A stretch of DNA of 38,780 bases from Amphimedon queenslandica. Taxonomy: Eukaryota > Porifera > Demospongiae > Haplosclerida > Niphatidae. The notes below the pieces were generated by a model. It was not told the DNA's origin and did no database searches. It worked only from the letters and a program-made list of their open reading frames with translations. A program made the translations under genes and the position numbers. Position 1 is the first letter of the stretch, and every line of letters starts with the position of its first letter. Shown here one piece after another: positions 1-10,200 of the stretch. The stretch is from assembly GCF_000090795.2 (NCBI RefSeq), contig NW_003546596.1, forward strand, positions 37,753 through 76,532. The letters run 5' to 3'.

Positions 1-180
1 AACAATGTTGCCCCATGTATGGTGGCCTTAAGAAGAAAGCTTATGCATGTGTGAACTGTAATTGGAGAATACGGAAATAATAATACAATAAATTATAAAA
101 CTAAGGAAGAAGAGAGGAAAAGTGGAGGAACTTAGTGGGAGGGAGAGGAAAAGGGAGAGACCAACAATGAAGAAGAATAC

Positions 181-206
181 GTGAGAGAGAGAGAGAGAGA
201 GAGAGG
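181..206. repeat. (GA)n microsatellite
   Basis: A simple GA dinucleotide run lies just downstream of the MDN1 exon ending at 217, inside the next intron. Confidence 0.9.
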
Positions 207-216
207 CGTAGATTAC

Positions 217-2010
217 CTTGTTTAGTTTTTCTAACTATCTTCACAGTGTGTATTATAACATCAGCTAATTTTTTCCAATTCTTTTCCACTATAACTGACT
301 AAAAGATGCACAAATACATGTAAAATCACAAATGTGTTATGAGGGTGTGTTCTACCTGTAAACTGGCCAAAAACTTGTTATTGGCTTTAAATGTTTTTTT
401 GTAAAGTTTCTCAAACGTTGATCTCAATGGAGCGATGAGCCAAGAAACTGATACTGGCTTGAAACTATAAACAATAAATAAATAAATAAAATATAAATAA
501 ATAAATACAAGTTATTTTAGTGTATAAGCCACATAAAAGTACACAATAAATAATTTTGTATTATGAACCAAAAATAACACTATTATACCACCATCATTAT
601 CATTACTATATAATTAAATAAAAAAATAATAAATAAATAAATAAATAAATAAATACAAGTTGCTTAGTGCATAAATCTCAATAAACAATCTTTTTATTAG
701 TTAATCCTTACCCTCCCAGTAGATCAGAGGAGTCAGTCTGCTGGCTCAAGTTAATACTAACGAGTTTATTCCCAGTGATGGAGGAGAGGTAGCTGATACA
801 GGCAGTCTTACCCACTCCAGTCTCACCTACTAGCAACACTGACTCACGGAACTGGACAGATCTTGCAATGGACTCCAATAGACACATTGAGGTACGAGTG
901 GAGGCATAGCATGAACTAGGGAAAGGAAAAGAAATGACGAATAAATATATAAATGAATAAAGTTTTAAAAGAAAAAGAAAGTAATATTAAAGAAATCAGA
1001 ACCTAATAGTTTCAAGGTCTAAAATGTCAGGATCTAAAATACTTCAAGGCTTGGCTATTGGCCACTATACGACATTTTAGCAGTAGCAAAATTATGTAGC
1101 TTTCTGGCTAATCTTAACCATGTACATGTACATATTTTAGGCGCTTAAAGGAATGAAGGGCAAGATAGAGAATGAATGAGAATGGAGGAGGGAAGAGAAG
1201 AGGAAGTGGTGGAGGAAAGTAATATGATAGAATCATAGAAGGAGAAATTAATGATAGAATAAATGGCAGTGTCTTACTTCACTCTCTCTGTTCTTGAGCT
1301 GCTCAAATATGCTCTACCAATGCTGACAGTAGTCAAGGCATCATTATAGCTAGGTTTGTAATCATGACATAAATACTTGACCTAATAATTGTATGCAAAG
1401 TCACATGAGTGATGATGATAACTATCAATTTAAATTACGGTTTCTTCAGAGAGTCCTCCACAGAGTGATTTCAATTGGAGGGCAGCTTTATAACGTTCAT
1501 TTGAATGTAAGTGACCAACAATAACATCAACTAACTGGTGAAGAGAAAGAGAAAGAAACGAGAGTGAAATACAATGCTATGGACATTTGGTATACTAATA
1601 CATGCAACCAAAACTTAAAATTCAACAAACATTCTACACAGTATAAGGAAATGTATCAAATTATGTGATCAATATAAACTACATGTGTGTTGTCAGAGAT
1701 AGTTTTATAAAGCACTATGGCCTCTAACAGTTAATAGTAATGAAGTATTATGATGAATGCTCATAATTAAAGCAAACACAATTAAATTTGAATAAAAGAA
1801 TGTTCCAACTAATAAACTCACATCAAGTAGCATATCATTGAATGAGGTTATTGATCCTGTGTGAGTTGACATTGACATTAACCGTCCACTTAACTTCAGT
1901 AGCTTCCTAATATCCAAGACAACCCTTTCTCCTTCTAATGACTCTGAAGTTGATATAAGGGTGTGTAGAAATGAAGCAAGTCCAGAAATGTTAAACTTTG
2001 ATGTTAGAAT
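217..2010 (-). CDS. MDN1: Midasin, exons 8-13 (C-terminal part of AAA1 through AAA2; continues past window start)
   Basis: Midasin is the giant dynein-like AAA+ ATPase that strips assembly factors from pre-60S ribosomes in the nucleus. Exons read on the minus strand: 1822-2010, 1439-1534, 1278-1381, 712-915, 356-464, 217-298, each with GT...AG borders and matching phase. The first carries the end of AAA1 with the motif VVLDIRKLLKL, comparable to the RDLL segment of known midasins. Exon 1278-1381 has YKPSYNDAL...SIGRAYL. Exon 712-915 is the AAA2 core: Walker A GETGVGKT, then INLSQQTDSSDLLGG. Exon 356-464 continues FKPVSVSWLIAPLRSTFEKL, and 217-298 has KNWKKLADVIIH. These segments line up in order with human and yeast midasin as I remember them. 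The next exon is not resolved in 1-216. The gene joins the 25164-26487 block across a 23-kb intron. Confidence 0.9.
472..655. repeat. (AAAT)n-type low-complexity intron
   Basis: Two ATAA/AAAT tetranucleotide runs (about 472-510 and 620-655) fill the MDN1 intron between exons 712-915 and 356-464. No gene is seen. Confidence 0.8.
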
Positions 2011-2445
2011 CTAAAATAATAAAAAAGAAACAGTTACTTATTGTCACCATGATGATAATTTTCTATCTAAATAAAAATTTACACATATTAATTACATAGA
2101 AAATGCATACACACACATTCAATTTCTATTCCTTCTAAACCAAAAATATCTAAAGTCAAATCAGGTGCAATGTGGAATAGAAACAGCAGTATGTACATGT
2201 ACAACAATTGATAGACAGCCATTAATTTAGGGCCCCATTGCTGCATGCAATTTGGTGATTACTTTGATTCTTAGGTAAACCATTGTTCCATACTTAAGGC
2301 AATAGAATTGCCCGTAGATCAAAGCAACTACAAAGCTGCTCAGTATGTGCCTATAGCTTACATTGTAAGTCAAAAATATGTAGCTAGTACAAACCAGTGG
2401 GTACTTTATGCATGTACATAGTATAATAGCAAAGTATTGGCTTGC

Positions 2446-2460
2446 TTCCCTCTTACTTCC
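2446..2460 (+). promoter_or_regulatory. Recurrent upstream 15-mer, copy 1
   Basis: TTCCCTCTTACTTCC, 251 bp before the ATG of the 2697 gene. Read on the other strand it contains GGAAGTAAGAGGGAA, two GGAA cores one helical turn apart, which would suit ETS-type factors (inference). Confidence 0.55.
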
Positions 2461-2696
2461 TGAAGTTTTGATAAATTCCCTCCAAGATACTATTTCATAT
2501 TTCCTTCATACTAAATGCTAGTATTTACGTCAAACAGTAAATTGATGACAAACTGGGAATAACAGTGTTACATTACTATAACTATATATAAAGTGGAAAC
2601 TCTGCAGAAATCACCAGTAAAACCAGTACAAGATCACAACTAAACCAAGATCACTACTAAAGATCACTACAAGATTACTACTCAAACCAATACAAG

Positions 2697-3047
2697 ATGA
2701 AGCTAGCTATAGTACTCCTGTTTGCCATGTCAATGGTACTCATTGAAGGAGCAAGGCCAAACTACAGGAGAGAGTACTGCCACAACGAGGACTACTACCC
2801 TAACCAGTACTTCCCACGTCTTAGCTGTGGGACTGACTACGTCACACTTGAAGTCAATAAGAGTTTTAAGATTAAGCTGGTCTGCAGCAAAGGGATCAAG
2901 TGCGGTATAGTGGATAAAGCCCTCAACGATCCAGTCCTCTATCACAATAACTACAAGATAAAGGATGCTCTGGATAAGTTTGCTTATGAAGAGTGTGGCA
3001 TTGTCGTGAGGGAAAAGGATGGACAGGGAAAGTGCTACACATTCTAA
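2697..3047 (+). CDS. Secreted Cys-core protein, array gene 1 (six-plus cysteines)
   Basis: This is a 116-residue intronless ORF. A signal peptide (MKLAIVLLFAMSMVLIEG) ends near residue 19. The mature part keeps the family frame: YC, then PRLSCG, then a KC, then ALNDP-LY and an EEC near the end. It is the most divergent short member: it has an extra Cys between C2 and C3 (LVC) and another in the last five residues (KCYTF), so its disulfide pattern probably differs. It has no charged tail. A TATATATAAAGTGG box lies at about 2583-2596, some 113 bp before the ATG, with CAG/TCACTAC-rich leader sequence between. Family and function are not recognised; secretion is inferred from the signal peptide. 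Confidence 0.8.
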   Translation: MKLAIVLLFAMSMVLIEGARPNYRREYCHNEDYYPNQYFPRLSCGTDYVTLEVNKSFKIKLVCSKGIKCGIVDKALNDPVLYHNNYKIKDALDKFAYEECGIVVREKDGQGKCYTF

Positions 3048-3719
3048 AGAACTGAAGACTTAAATATATTATGAACTCTGGAGTATAGCCATTAATTTTT
3101 TAATATTTTTTAGGAATTGTTATGATGGCTGATTAGGAATTTTATTAGTATTTTGCTGAAGTATTATTATAAAATTATTGCTGCTATTTTTTAGTTATGA
3201 TTTTTTTTATAACAGTAAATCCACAATAGTAGAGCCAATGTACACACTAAGCATGCAACCATATACCAGCACTATACATTCCTTTACTAATTATAGTATA
3301 AATTCCCCTTTAAAGGTTTCCCATTACTACTAGTGCATGACTAATATCTTTATGAATAATAAAACACAGTCACTGACTGCATAAGTGAATTACAAAAAAA
3401 CCATTAACTATTATATGAAATAGAGTGCTACTGTAATGGTAGCACCTGTTGTCTCAGTATTATACAGGATACTAAAAATTCTTAGTATTGAGCTAGCTTG
3501 CAGACTGCATCATGTGGTATCACAATAACATCGACTTCTATGATTTTTAATTTTTGCAATGAAACAAAAGTCAAATGATGTTAATATAATAATAATAATA
3601 TATCACAGTGTAGTATAAGAAATTTAGTGACTAACTATTAACTATTCAATGAGTATCAATTACACCTGCTATTTAAAGAACAAGCCTCTCAGTAAAACCA
3701 TAACTGGAAGTACAAGAGT
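3048..3719. other. Intergenic, array genes 1 to 2
   Basis: AT-rich 3' region of gene 1 and promoter of gene 2. The TATCAATTACA / CTATTTAAAG pair lies at 3654-3677. I see no copy of the 15-bp upstream motif and no other gene. Confidence 0.6.
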
Positions 3720-4232
3720 ATGAAGCTTGCTATACTACATGCAGCTCTGTTTCTATTGTCCTTTATTCTTGTGGATACAGTGAAAGGATCCTACAAGCGA
3801 CAATACTGTGGCAATAGGATCCATGTAACAAGTGGAAGTTATCCTCGTCTTGTCTGTGGTGACAATTTCCTTAAATTTTCTTACATAAGGCAAAGTGAAG
3901 TACTGCAGCCGTACTTTGCTCATGGCGATCAAGTCTATTGTTATCGAGTTATAAAAGTTCTAAATGATCCTCTTCGCTATGGGTCATTTCAAAAAAATCC
4001 AAGACTAAGGAAAGCAATTTTGTATTTTGCAATCAACAATTGCCAAGAAGAAATGGACAAAGACTTTGATGAAGATGATTACAATAATTTACTAAATGAG
4101 CATGAGTCAAGTGAAGAGAGGTCCAATAAAATGAGTAGAAAAGACAAATGGAGGAAAATACAAGAAAAATACAAGAAAAAATATAAAAAGCGTAAATATA
4201 CCTACAAGACTAAAATTAAAGACGAGTTCTAG
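3720..4232 (+). CDS. Secreted Cys-core protein with lysine-rich tail, array gene 2
   Basis: 170 residues, no intron. The signal peptide runs to about residue 23 (ending DTVKG). The core spans about 24-110: QYCGN, SYPRLVCG, VYCYRV, VLNDPLRYGSF, NNC. An acidic linker (EEMDKDFDEDDYNN) leads to a strongly basic tail from about residue 137 with KDKWRKIQEKYKKKYKKRK. The closest relative in the window is the gene at 10201, which has the same linker and a lysine tail. The start is fixed by the leader and by the promoter pair about 50-65 bp upstream. The acidic-then-basic tail could bind polyanions or mineral, which is inference only. Family not recognised. Confidence 0.85.
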   Translation: MKLAILHAALFLLSFILVDTVKGSYKRQYCGNRIHVTSGSYPRLVCGDNFLKFSYIRQSEVLQPYFAHGDQVYCYRVIKVLNDPLRYGSFQKNPRLRKAILYFAINNCQEEMDKDFDEDDYNNLLNEHESSEERSNKMSRKDKWRKIQEKYKKKYKKRKYTYKTKIKDEF

Positions 4233-4678
4233 AGACAAAGAAGAATCAAAGATCTGCATTCGAGATATTTATAAATTATTAGTAATAATTATAGATAAAA
4301 TATTACAATTGTTTGTATTACAATTTTTTTATTATTATTATTATAAAACTTGTTAATATTTCAAAGGCAAGAGGGCTGGCTTGCACTCATTGCATTGCAG
4401 ACAAGCGAATTATTCTGTACATACACATTTTTTATGATGATCTAAAAGTCAACAAAGTACATGTGTTTTTAAGCAATGATTAATGACAAAGAATATTGAA
4501 AGGAGCCAATTTTAAATGCTAGGATAAAATAGAAAAGACCCACACAAAAGCTACAGCATTACTTTTATTCTGAGCAAAACAGATTCACTACAAATAGAAA
4601 CTCACCATTCATAACATGTACAATGTACATGTGTGTACCTGATAATAAACAGGTGAGACTATCTGTTACACAAATCAT

Positions 4679-4693
4679 TTCCCTCTCACTTCC
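4679..4693 (+). promoter_or_regulatory. Recurrent upstream 15-mer, copy 2
   Basis: TTCCCTCTCACTTCC, 478 bp upstream of the 5157 gene. The MITE at 4851-5056 sits between motif and gene and accounts for most of the extra distance compared with the usual 248 bp. Confidence 0.55.
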
Positions 4694-4850
4694 GTAATAA
4701 ACTTCAACATATCAACTTTATCAAGTTACAGTCTATAAAATACCCATGTCAGAATTTCCTACAAGTCAAACACTATCCAAATCTCACATTACTACTCTGT
4801 GGAGAGGAATACACAATGACCACTACATTAAGTTTTTGACATTCGTATAA

Positions 4851-5056
4851 TACAGTACAAAATGATTTATTGGCGAGGAATTAATATAGGCAATTGGCGG
4901 CTCTGTGAAGAAATCACCATATAATCTGCCATTTGGTTTCAATCTGTGCATGCTCAATGGCTGTGGTACGAAATTGCCAAAATAAAATCCGCCAATTTCT
5001 TTTCACAGGCAAATTTGCCAAATATTACTTCCACCAATAAATCATCTTATACGGTA
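4851..5056. mobile_element. MITE, palindromic, CCGTAT-type ends
   Basis: About 206 bp. The left end TACAGTACAAAATGATTTAT pairs with the right end (reverse complement TACCGTATAAGATGATTTAT). The interior is itself palindromic, with repeated GGCGG/CCGCC and a GCATGCTCAATGG core shared with the elements at 15363, 18148 and 30753. No ORF, so it is non-autonomous. The likely target duplication is TA. Confidence 0.7.
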
Positions 5057-5156
5057 CATGTACAGTAGACAGCCATAATAGTTAATGAGATTCATTAAGC
5101 TACAAATTTTAATAAAGGTGGTGCTAGCTTAATAATAGCCACAGGATCCAGAAGAC

Positions 5157-5504
5157 ATGATGAAGCCCACAATATTTGCTCTGTTTGTACTGTGTGTGAT
5201 TATTATAGAAGCAAATTACAAGAAAGATTACTGCAACAACAAGGAATATGTACTAAAAGGAAACGATCTTCCTCATCTTCACTGTGGCACAAACTTTTTT
5301 CTCCTTTCTTACTATCAGGGTCGAAAGAAACATGCTTATTTTGTATCAAAAGGAATTGTCAAGTGTGAAAAAGTGAAAGAAGTATTGCAGTATCCAGGTG
5401 ACTTTGGTAATTACACAAAAATCAAAGAAATACGAGATGCTATTCAGACATTTGGCAAAAACGAATGCCCCAATCTAGATCTACAACCCAATGTTGAATT
5501 GTAA
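5157..5504 (+). CDS. Secreted Cys-core protein, short form, array gene 3
   Basis: 115 residues, no intron; two adjacent ATGs (5157, 5160) are possible starts. The signal peptide ends near residue 19 (CVIIIEA). The core has the reference spacing: YC, 16 residues, PHLHC, 26 residues, KC, 33 residues, NEC, followed by only a dozen residues. This is the minimal family member and shows that the core alone is a complete protein. The gene at 8172 and the relic at 11100 are duplicates of this one, including 3' flanks to about 5760. It lacks the CTATTTAAAG box of most subfamily A genes and has a TTTTAATAAAGGTGG sequence instead, about 50 bp upstream. A polyadenylation-type AATAAA lies at 5602. Confidence 0.85.
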   Translation: MMKPTIFALFVLCVIIIEANYKKDYCNNKEYVLKGNDLPHLHCGTNFFLLSYYQGRKKHAYFVSKGIVKCEKVKEVLQYPGDFGNYTKIKEIRDAIQTFGKNECPNLDLQPNVEL

Positions 5505-6319
5505 AAGTTCAACAAACCTGTTGCATGTTTGAATAGAACACACTTTTAAAATGTTCTAATTTTTGATGTAAAATATTTTTTTTATTAATAATTTTCTTAT
5601 CAATAAAAATATTATTAATGAATGACCATCATGTGCTAGCTACTATCTTCATGGGCAGTGATATCTAGTTTAAAAATGAATAAACTGAAGAGATAAGAAC
5701 ACACAGTAAGTATACCAATGTAAGCTGTGGTTATAGGTATTTGGATGACAGAGAGTATGAAAAATAGAATATTAAGTAAGTATACACTATACACACAATA
5801 CAACAAATACATTGGGCCTCTATAATATAACGAAATTTTTGGGACAAGAAAGTTTGTCTGCTATACAAAGTTGTCTTTTATGTGGAGGTTATTTTATACA
5901 GTAAGGAATGTACACTAGGTGCTGTCTGTTAAATGGAGATGTCTGCTATAGAGAGCCTATACGTTAACACTTGGGAAGCAATACTAATATCATCATTATT
6001 AGGGTTTCCCACAAAGCACAGCAGCATGTTCCATGAGCTGACAAGCAATACAGGACATGGCATTTGGAGCAACTTTAAAATTTCGTAAAAAATCTAAATT
6101 TGATCAAAATCAACTCAAAGTTGATACACAACATAAGGAATACAGCCTATTATTCTAAAGTGGTAATTGTTGTTTCAGTATCATAAGGCATTATACTAGT
6201 AAATTCTTGCAAATTGTGCATTGTATAGCTTGCAGACACTACCATGTTACAGAAGATATGAAATTTTGTGATTGTAATAATTATTTGACATGAAACAAAA
6301 ATTAGAGAAAAATTCATGG

Positions 6320-6532
6320 TACCGTATACATTCAAATTTTCGAGTGTTTAAAATTTCGTGTTTTCAATGAAATGTGCTCAAAAGTTAATATTCGTGTGAG
6401 CTAATTCTTATGTTCTGGCCATAGTCTACATACAATAGAATGGCATTAGAGGTGGTTTAAATTTCGTGGAATTAAGGAAAGCACGGAAATAACGAAATTT
6501 AATACACCTCGGAAATTAAGATGCGTATGGTA
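6320..6532. mobile_element. MITE with CCGTAT-type ends, second family
   Basis: About 213 bp. The left end TACCGTATACATTCAAATTT and the right end (reverse complement TACCATACGCATCTTAATTT) match imperfectly and include TA at both sides. The interior repeats ATTTCGTG/CACGAAAT-type sequence, unlike the GGCGG family. No coding capacity. Confidence 0.6.
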
Positions 6533-6613
6533 TACATGTAAGATATTAATAGTAAGATACCATCTAAAGTATAGTATAAGGAAACTATATTAACTATTCA
6601 ATGCATGCATGGA

Positions 6614-6641
6614 TATCAATTACAGCAGCTATTTAAAGTGG
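6614..6641 (+). promoter_or_regulatory. Proximal promoter pair of array gene 4
   Basis: TATCAATTACA at 6614-6624 and CTATTTAAAGTGG at 6629-6641, the latter 55 bp before the ATG at 6684. The same pair occurs before the genes at 3720, 9019, 10201, 11817 and 12736. The second part is the likely TATA box. Confidence 0.65.
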
Positions 6642-6683
6642 GGATCCTTTAGTAAAACCATCATTGAACAAAGTACAAGAATT

Positions 6684-7004
6684 ATGAAGTTCACAATACT
6701 GGCCCTGTTCCTAATGTCCTTTATTCTTGTGGATGCAGTTGGTTACAAGAAGTATTGCAAGAACAAGAAATACTTAGTAAATGGAAAAGATATCCCTCAT
6801 CTTCACTGTGAAAAGGATGCCTTTATGCTCACTTGGGGATCTAAAAAGAACAAGAGGCATGCCTATTTTGTACAAAGCAACGTGGTTCGATGTAATAAAT
6901 TAAATGAGGTCCTGAATGATCCTGGTCGCTATAGGTTTAACAAAGTTCCAGCTATAGAAGAGGCAATGATAAGATTTGGAGTAGATGAAGAATGTTTTGA
7001 TTAA
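6684..7004 (+). CDS. Secreted Cys-core protein, short form, array gene 4
   Basis: 106 residues. An in-frame ATG exists at 6609, but it lies upstream of the TATA-like box, and the internal ATG at 6684 gives the standard family leader MKFTILALFLMSFILVDAV, so 6684 is chosen. Core: YC, 16 residues, PHLHC, 27 residues, RC, then VLNDPGRYRF and DEEC three residues before the end. Like gene 3, there is no tail. AATAAA occurs at 7155. Unrecognised family; extracellular by signal peptide. Confidence 0.85.
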   Translation: MKFTILALFLMSFILVDAVGYKKYCKNKKYLVNGKDIPHLHCEKDAFMLTWGSKKNKRHAYFVQSNVVRCNKLNEVLNDPGRYRFNKVPAIEEAMIRFGVDEECFD

Positions 7005-8171
7005 TCTGAAAATCAAAAACTCAGGAAGACAATCTTTTTAGAAGACATAAAATATATTAGCTGATATTTTAGATATTATATAAATGATATTTTAGATATT
7101 ATATATTAGTGAGTGATTAGATATAAAATTTCTTCTATCATAATTTTTTTCATAAATAAATTTTTTTATTGGGAATTGTGATTTTGCAAATACCACTTAC
7201 TATGACCTGAAAGTTACGAAATTGTCAGTATGCCATTTATACACTTAAGCAAAGCACAAAACACAGTCATTGTAACAACTGCAGAACCAGATGTATGTCA
7301 TAATAAGCTACTTTTTCTTCATTTGTATACATGATGGGGATTTAATAACAAGTCAGTCTATACTACATTTAAAAAAATCAGATTAGAATACTCTTCCCCT
7401 GCAAGATAGAAGCTTGTTTGTAACAGTTTACTCAAGTAATTCTAATTCCAATTTGCTATTTAAAGTGCATACAGGCTAACTTAAACTCAATAAATCTCTT
7501 TAAACTATTTAGCTAGGTAAGGTTTTGTTTTTATATTCTTAGTATTTTTAATTTATTACTTTATTACAAAACGTGCATAATTAGACTATTACAATTGAAT
7601 ACTGTATGACAAAAACAAGCTGCCAGAGGAGCCAATTTAACATGTTAGGCCATGCATGCACAGATAAAATAGAATTAAGTGTCACACTACTGAAAGACTA
7701 AAAGTTAAGAGTATTACTTCTATTTTCTCTTAATGGACTGAGTGAAAGAGATTCAAAACAACACACCATTCATAACATGTACATAATAATAAACAAATGA
7801 GACTATCTACTACACAAATCATTTCCCTCTTACTTCCGTAATAAACTTCATCAGATCAAGTTACAATATAGAATACCCCAGCACGATACAGAATCAGATT
7901 ACATTTACTACAGGACAACACAATCCAATCATTACCACTGCCTATTGCTATTATACATGTACTTGTGCTGCATGGAGAGGAATACATACATGTATAATGT
8001 TAAGCTTGTGGGATTGAATGTATAAAACCATACAGATAATTATGTACTTCAGACCTATTAAGAAGCAATTAAAAAAACAGAGCTATATAGCAATAGTTAA
8101 TGAATTCACTAAGCCAAATTTTTATTAAATGTGGTGCTAGCTTAACTCTGATACTCTAAAACAGCCATATA
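7005..8171. other. Intergenic, array genes 4 to 5, with orphan promoter-like site
   Basis: At about 7459 a CTATTTAAAGTGC resembles the subfamily A TATA box, but no ATG or family coding sequence follows, so it may be the remains of a lost gene. The stretch 7710-8165 is a duplicate of the gene 3 upstream region and holds the 15-bp motif at 7823, but lacks the MITE found in the gene 3 copy. Confidence 0.5.
7823..7837 (+). promoter_or_regulatory. Recurrent upstream 15-mer, copy 3
   Basis: TTCCCTCTTACTTCC, 349 bp upstream of the 8172 gene. Confidence 0.55.
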
Positions 8172-8528
8172 ATGAAGCTCACACTATTCAGTCTGACTGC
8201 TCTGCTTGTACTGTCAGTAATTACAACAGAAGGAGCAAGATCAAATTACATGAAAGATTACTGCAATAACAAGGATTATTGTGCCAACAGAAGAAAGCTT
8301 CTTCGTCTTCACTGTGCATCAAACTTTTTTTACCTTTCGTACGGTGAAAAGAAACATGCTTACTTTGTAAGGGAAGGAAAAGTCAGATGCAACAAAGTGA
8401 AAGAAACATGGCAGGATCCAGATCACTTAGGTGATTACACAAAAATCAAAGAAATATGAGATGCTATTTATAAATTTGGCAAAAATAAAAGCTCCAATCT
8501 AAATCTACAACTCAAAGATGAATTGTAA
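8172..8528 (+). pseudogene. Secreted Cys-core gene with premature stop, array gene 5
   Basis: A duplicate of the 5157 gene. The leader (MKLTLFSLTALLVLSVITTEG), YC, LRLHC and RCNKV are intact, but the frame hits TGA at 8457-8459 where the sister gene has CGA (Arg). Homology continues in the same frame to a TAA ending at 8528. In that remainder the fourth Cys is also lost (KNKSS where the sister has KNECP). A predicted 95-residue product without the last third is still possible. The CGA to TGA change is a C-to-T transition at a CpG. Most likely a recently disabled copy. Confidence 0.75.
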
Positions 8529-9018
8529 AAGTTTAGCAAACTTGTTGTATGTTTGAATGGACACACTTTTTAAAAATGTTCTAATTTTTAGTAAGTAAAA
8601 TAATTATTTTTCTATCAACAAAAATTATTAATTAATGGCATCATGTGCTAGCTATAATCTTCATGGGCAGTGATCTCTAGTTTAAAAATGAATAAACTGA
8701 AGAGATAAGAACACACAGTAGGTATAGCCATGTAAGCTGTGCTCATAGGTATTTGGATAACAGAAAATATAAAATAGAATATTAAGTATACACACAATAC
8801 AACAAATACGGTGTAGCTGCATGAGCACTATATGCGAAAATCCTACAGGGGGGACCCTGATCAAGATATAGCTTGAGTAAACTGTTTAGTTAAAAATATT
8901 AATGTTAAGTTATTAAGTTTTATAAAATTAAAGTTAACTAACTATGTGAAACAATATCAATTACAAATTTACAACTGGTATTTAAAAAGTTGTAAAGCAG
9001 CCTTTAAACCATAAAAAC
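8529..9018. other. Intergenic, array genes 5 to 6
   Basis: Duplicated 3' flank (compare 5505-5800) up to about 8810, then the gene 6 promoter pair: TATCAATTACA at 8955-8965 and GTATTTAAAAAG at about 8978, some 40 bp before the ATG. No other gene. Confidence 0.55.
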
Positions 9019-9444
9019 ATGAAGACAACACTTCTAGCTCTGTTTCTATATTCCTTCATTCTCATAGGCACAGTCAAAGGAAAGTACAAGGACTTGTACT
9101 GTGGGAGACAGGACTACATACTAACACCAAAAGAGCTCCCTCATCTTCACTGCACTCCAATCACTTTTACTATTCATTATGGAGACTTTCAAAATAAGAA
9201 GTATGAAAAATTTGTAGATGGTGGAAAAGTCAAATGCAACAGAGTATTGAGAGTATTGAATCATCCTAACATCTTTGGAGCATTCTATAGATTTGATGCA
9301 ATAGGAGCTGCAATCATAGCCTTTGGGATGGGAGAATGCCTTGAAGACATGGGGAAGTTTAAAAGGGAGCAATACAATGATTTGAAGAGAGCTTACCAGT
9401 ACAGTAAGACAAAGAAGAAAAGGAGAAAAGACAAGGAGTTTTAG
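9019..9444 (+). CDS. Secreted Cys-core protein with basic tail, array gene 6
   Basis: 141 residues, no intron. Leader MKTTLLALFLYSFILIGTVK. Core: YCGRQ, LPHLHC, VKCNRV, VLNHPNIFGAFYRF, GMGEC at about residue 107. A tail of about 34 residues turns basic at its end (KTKKKRRKDKEF). The FGAFYRF-x-I segment is shared with the gene at 12736, making these two closest in the C3-C4 loop. The AHG-type loop of genes 2 and 7 is absent. Function not recognised. Confidence 0.85.
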   Translation: MKTTLLALFLYSFILIGTVKGKYKDLYCGRQDYILTPKELPHLHCTPITFTIHYGDFQNKKYEKFVDGGKVKCNRVLRVLNHPNIFGAFYRFDAIGAAIIAFGMGECLEDMGKFKREQYNDLKRAYQYSKTKKKRRKDKEF

Positions 9445-9952
9445 TCATTGCACAGCTGAAGAAGGACTCCTGCCTGATGAGCAAGAAGCATAATCAGCAA
9501 GGGGGGAACAATGTAATATTCTCCAAGAGATTTCATGCATGCAGAACTCAAGATACATGTCTCAACAGAACAAATTAATTATTTACTCTTGGTTATATGT
9601 TTATATCAGCATGCAGTATATTATGTTGTTTTATTTTATCATTACTTTTGACAACAATTTAAATGAAATTTTGAAGAAAATGCCACTGAAATTAAAACTT
9701 ACCCATTATTATAAATTATTAGCTGCTATGTGGTGAGGATGATGAAAGAGAAAAATCTAATCTGCCAAACACTAAATTTAGTCAATCTTTATTAAAATTT
9801 CCAACCGCAAATAAAATATACGGTAAATTACGGAAATAATGACATCAGAGCAAGTGATCATTGTCATGCAATTGTAATGATGAGCAATTCATACACTAAG
9901 TCAATGACAACAAACAAGTGACAGGGACTACCCATGACACTAATCAATTCAC

Positions 9953-9967
9953 TTCCCTCTCACTTCC
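9953..9967 (+). promoter_or_regulatory. Recurrent upstream 15-mer, copy 4
   Basis: TTCCCTCTCACTTCC, 248 bp before the ATG of the 10201 gene. Confidence 0.6.
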
Positions 9968-10124
9968 CTACAGATCAAGTTTCAGATGCAATACAAGACT
10001 ATGCTCAAGAATCAATGTTATGCGGAATTTCCGTCGAGACATTTGAAATCAAATATATCACTATTTTCATACAATAGTACTAATGTTAGTAAGACTCCAC
10101 TGCGATGAGTTTGTCGCTCTGAGA

Positions 10125-10158
10125 TATCAATTACATGTACAGCTGCTATTTAAAGTGG
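10125..10158 (+). promoter_or_regulatory. Proximal promoter pair of array gene 7
   Basis: TATCAATTACA at 10125-10135 and CTATTTAAAGTGG at 10146-10158, the latter exactly 55 bp before the ATG, as in genes 4 and 8. Confidence 0.65.
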
Positions 10159-10200
10159 AAACGTTTTGGCAAAATCTATCATTGGACAAAGTAAAAGGAC

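Larger units (their letters stand above)
4233..5156. other. Intergenic, array genes 2 to 3
   Basis: Holds the 3' end of gene 2, a 15-bp upstream motif at 4679-4693 and a MITE at 4851-5056. Much of 4560-5150 is shared with 7710-8165 and, at its start, with 10970-11090, showing block duplication. No further gene is seen. Confidence 0.6.
5505..6683. other. Intergenic, array genes 3 to 4
   Basis: The first 250 bp are the duplicated 3' flank of gene 3. A MITE lies at 6320-6532 and the gene 4 promoter pair at 6614-6641. No 15-bp upstream motif was found here, and no gene. Confidence 0.55.
9445..10200. other. Intergenic, array genes 6 to 7 (promoter block, later copied)
   Basis: From about 9780 this sequence recurs almost unchanged at 11400-11816. 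It contains the 15-bp motif at 9953 and the promoter pair at 10125-10158. An A/T-rich open frame at 9539-9736 has no family features and is not called. Confidence 0.6.

Noticed and set aside
1..216. Next MDN1 exon near 1-60 on the minus strand
   Set aside because: Possible acceptors exist, but the translation does not clearly match midasin, so no exon is claimed.
6609..6683. Upstream in-frame ATG for gene 4 (similarly 12706 for gene 9)
   Set aside because: It lies at or before the TATA-like box and would put a polar stretch ahead of the conserved signal peptide.
9121..9372. Minus-strand open frame opposite gene 6
   Set aside because: Shadow of the gene 6 coding strand with no features of its own.
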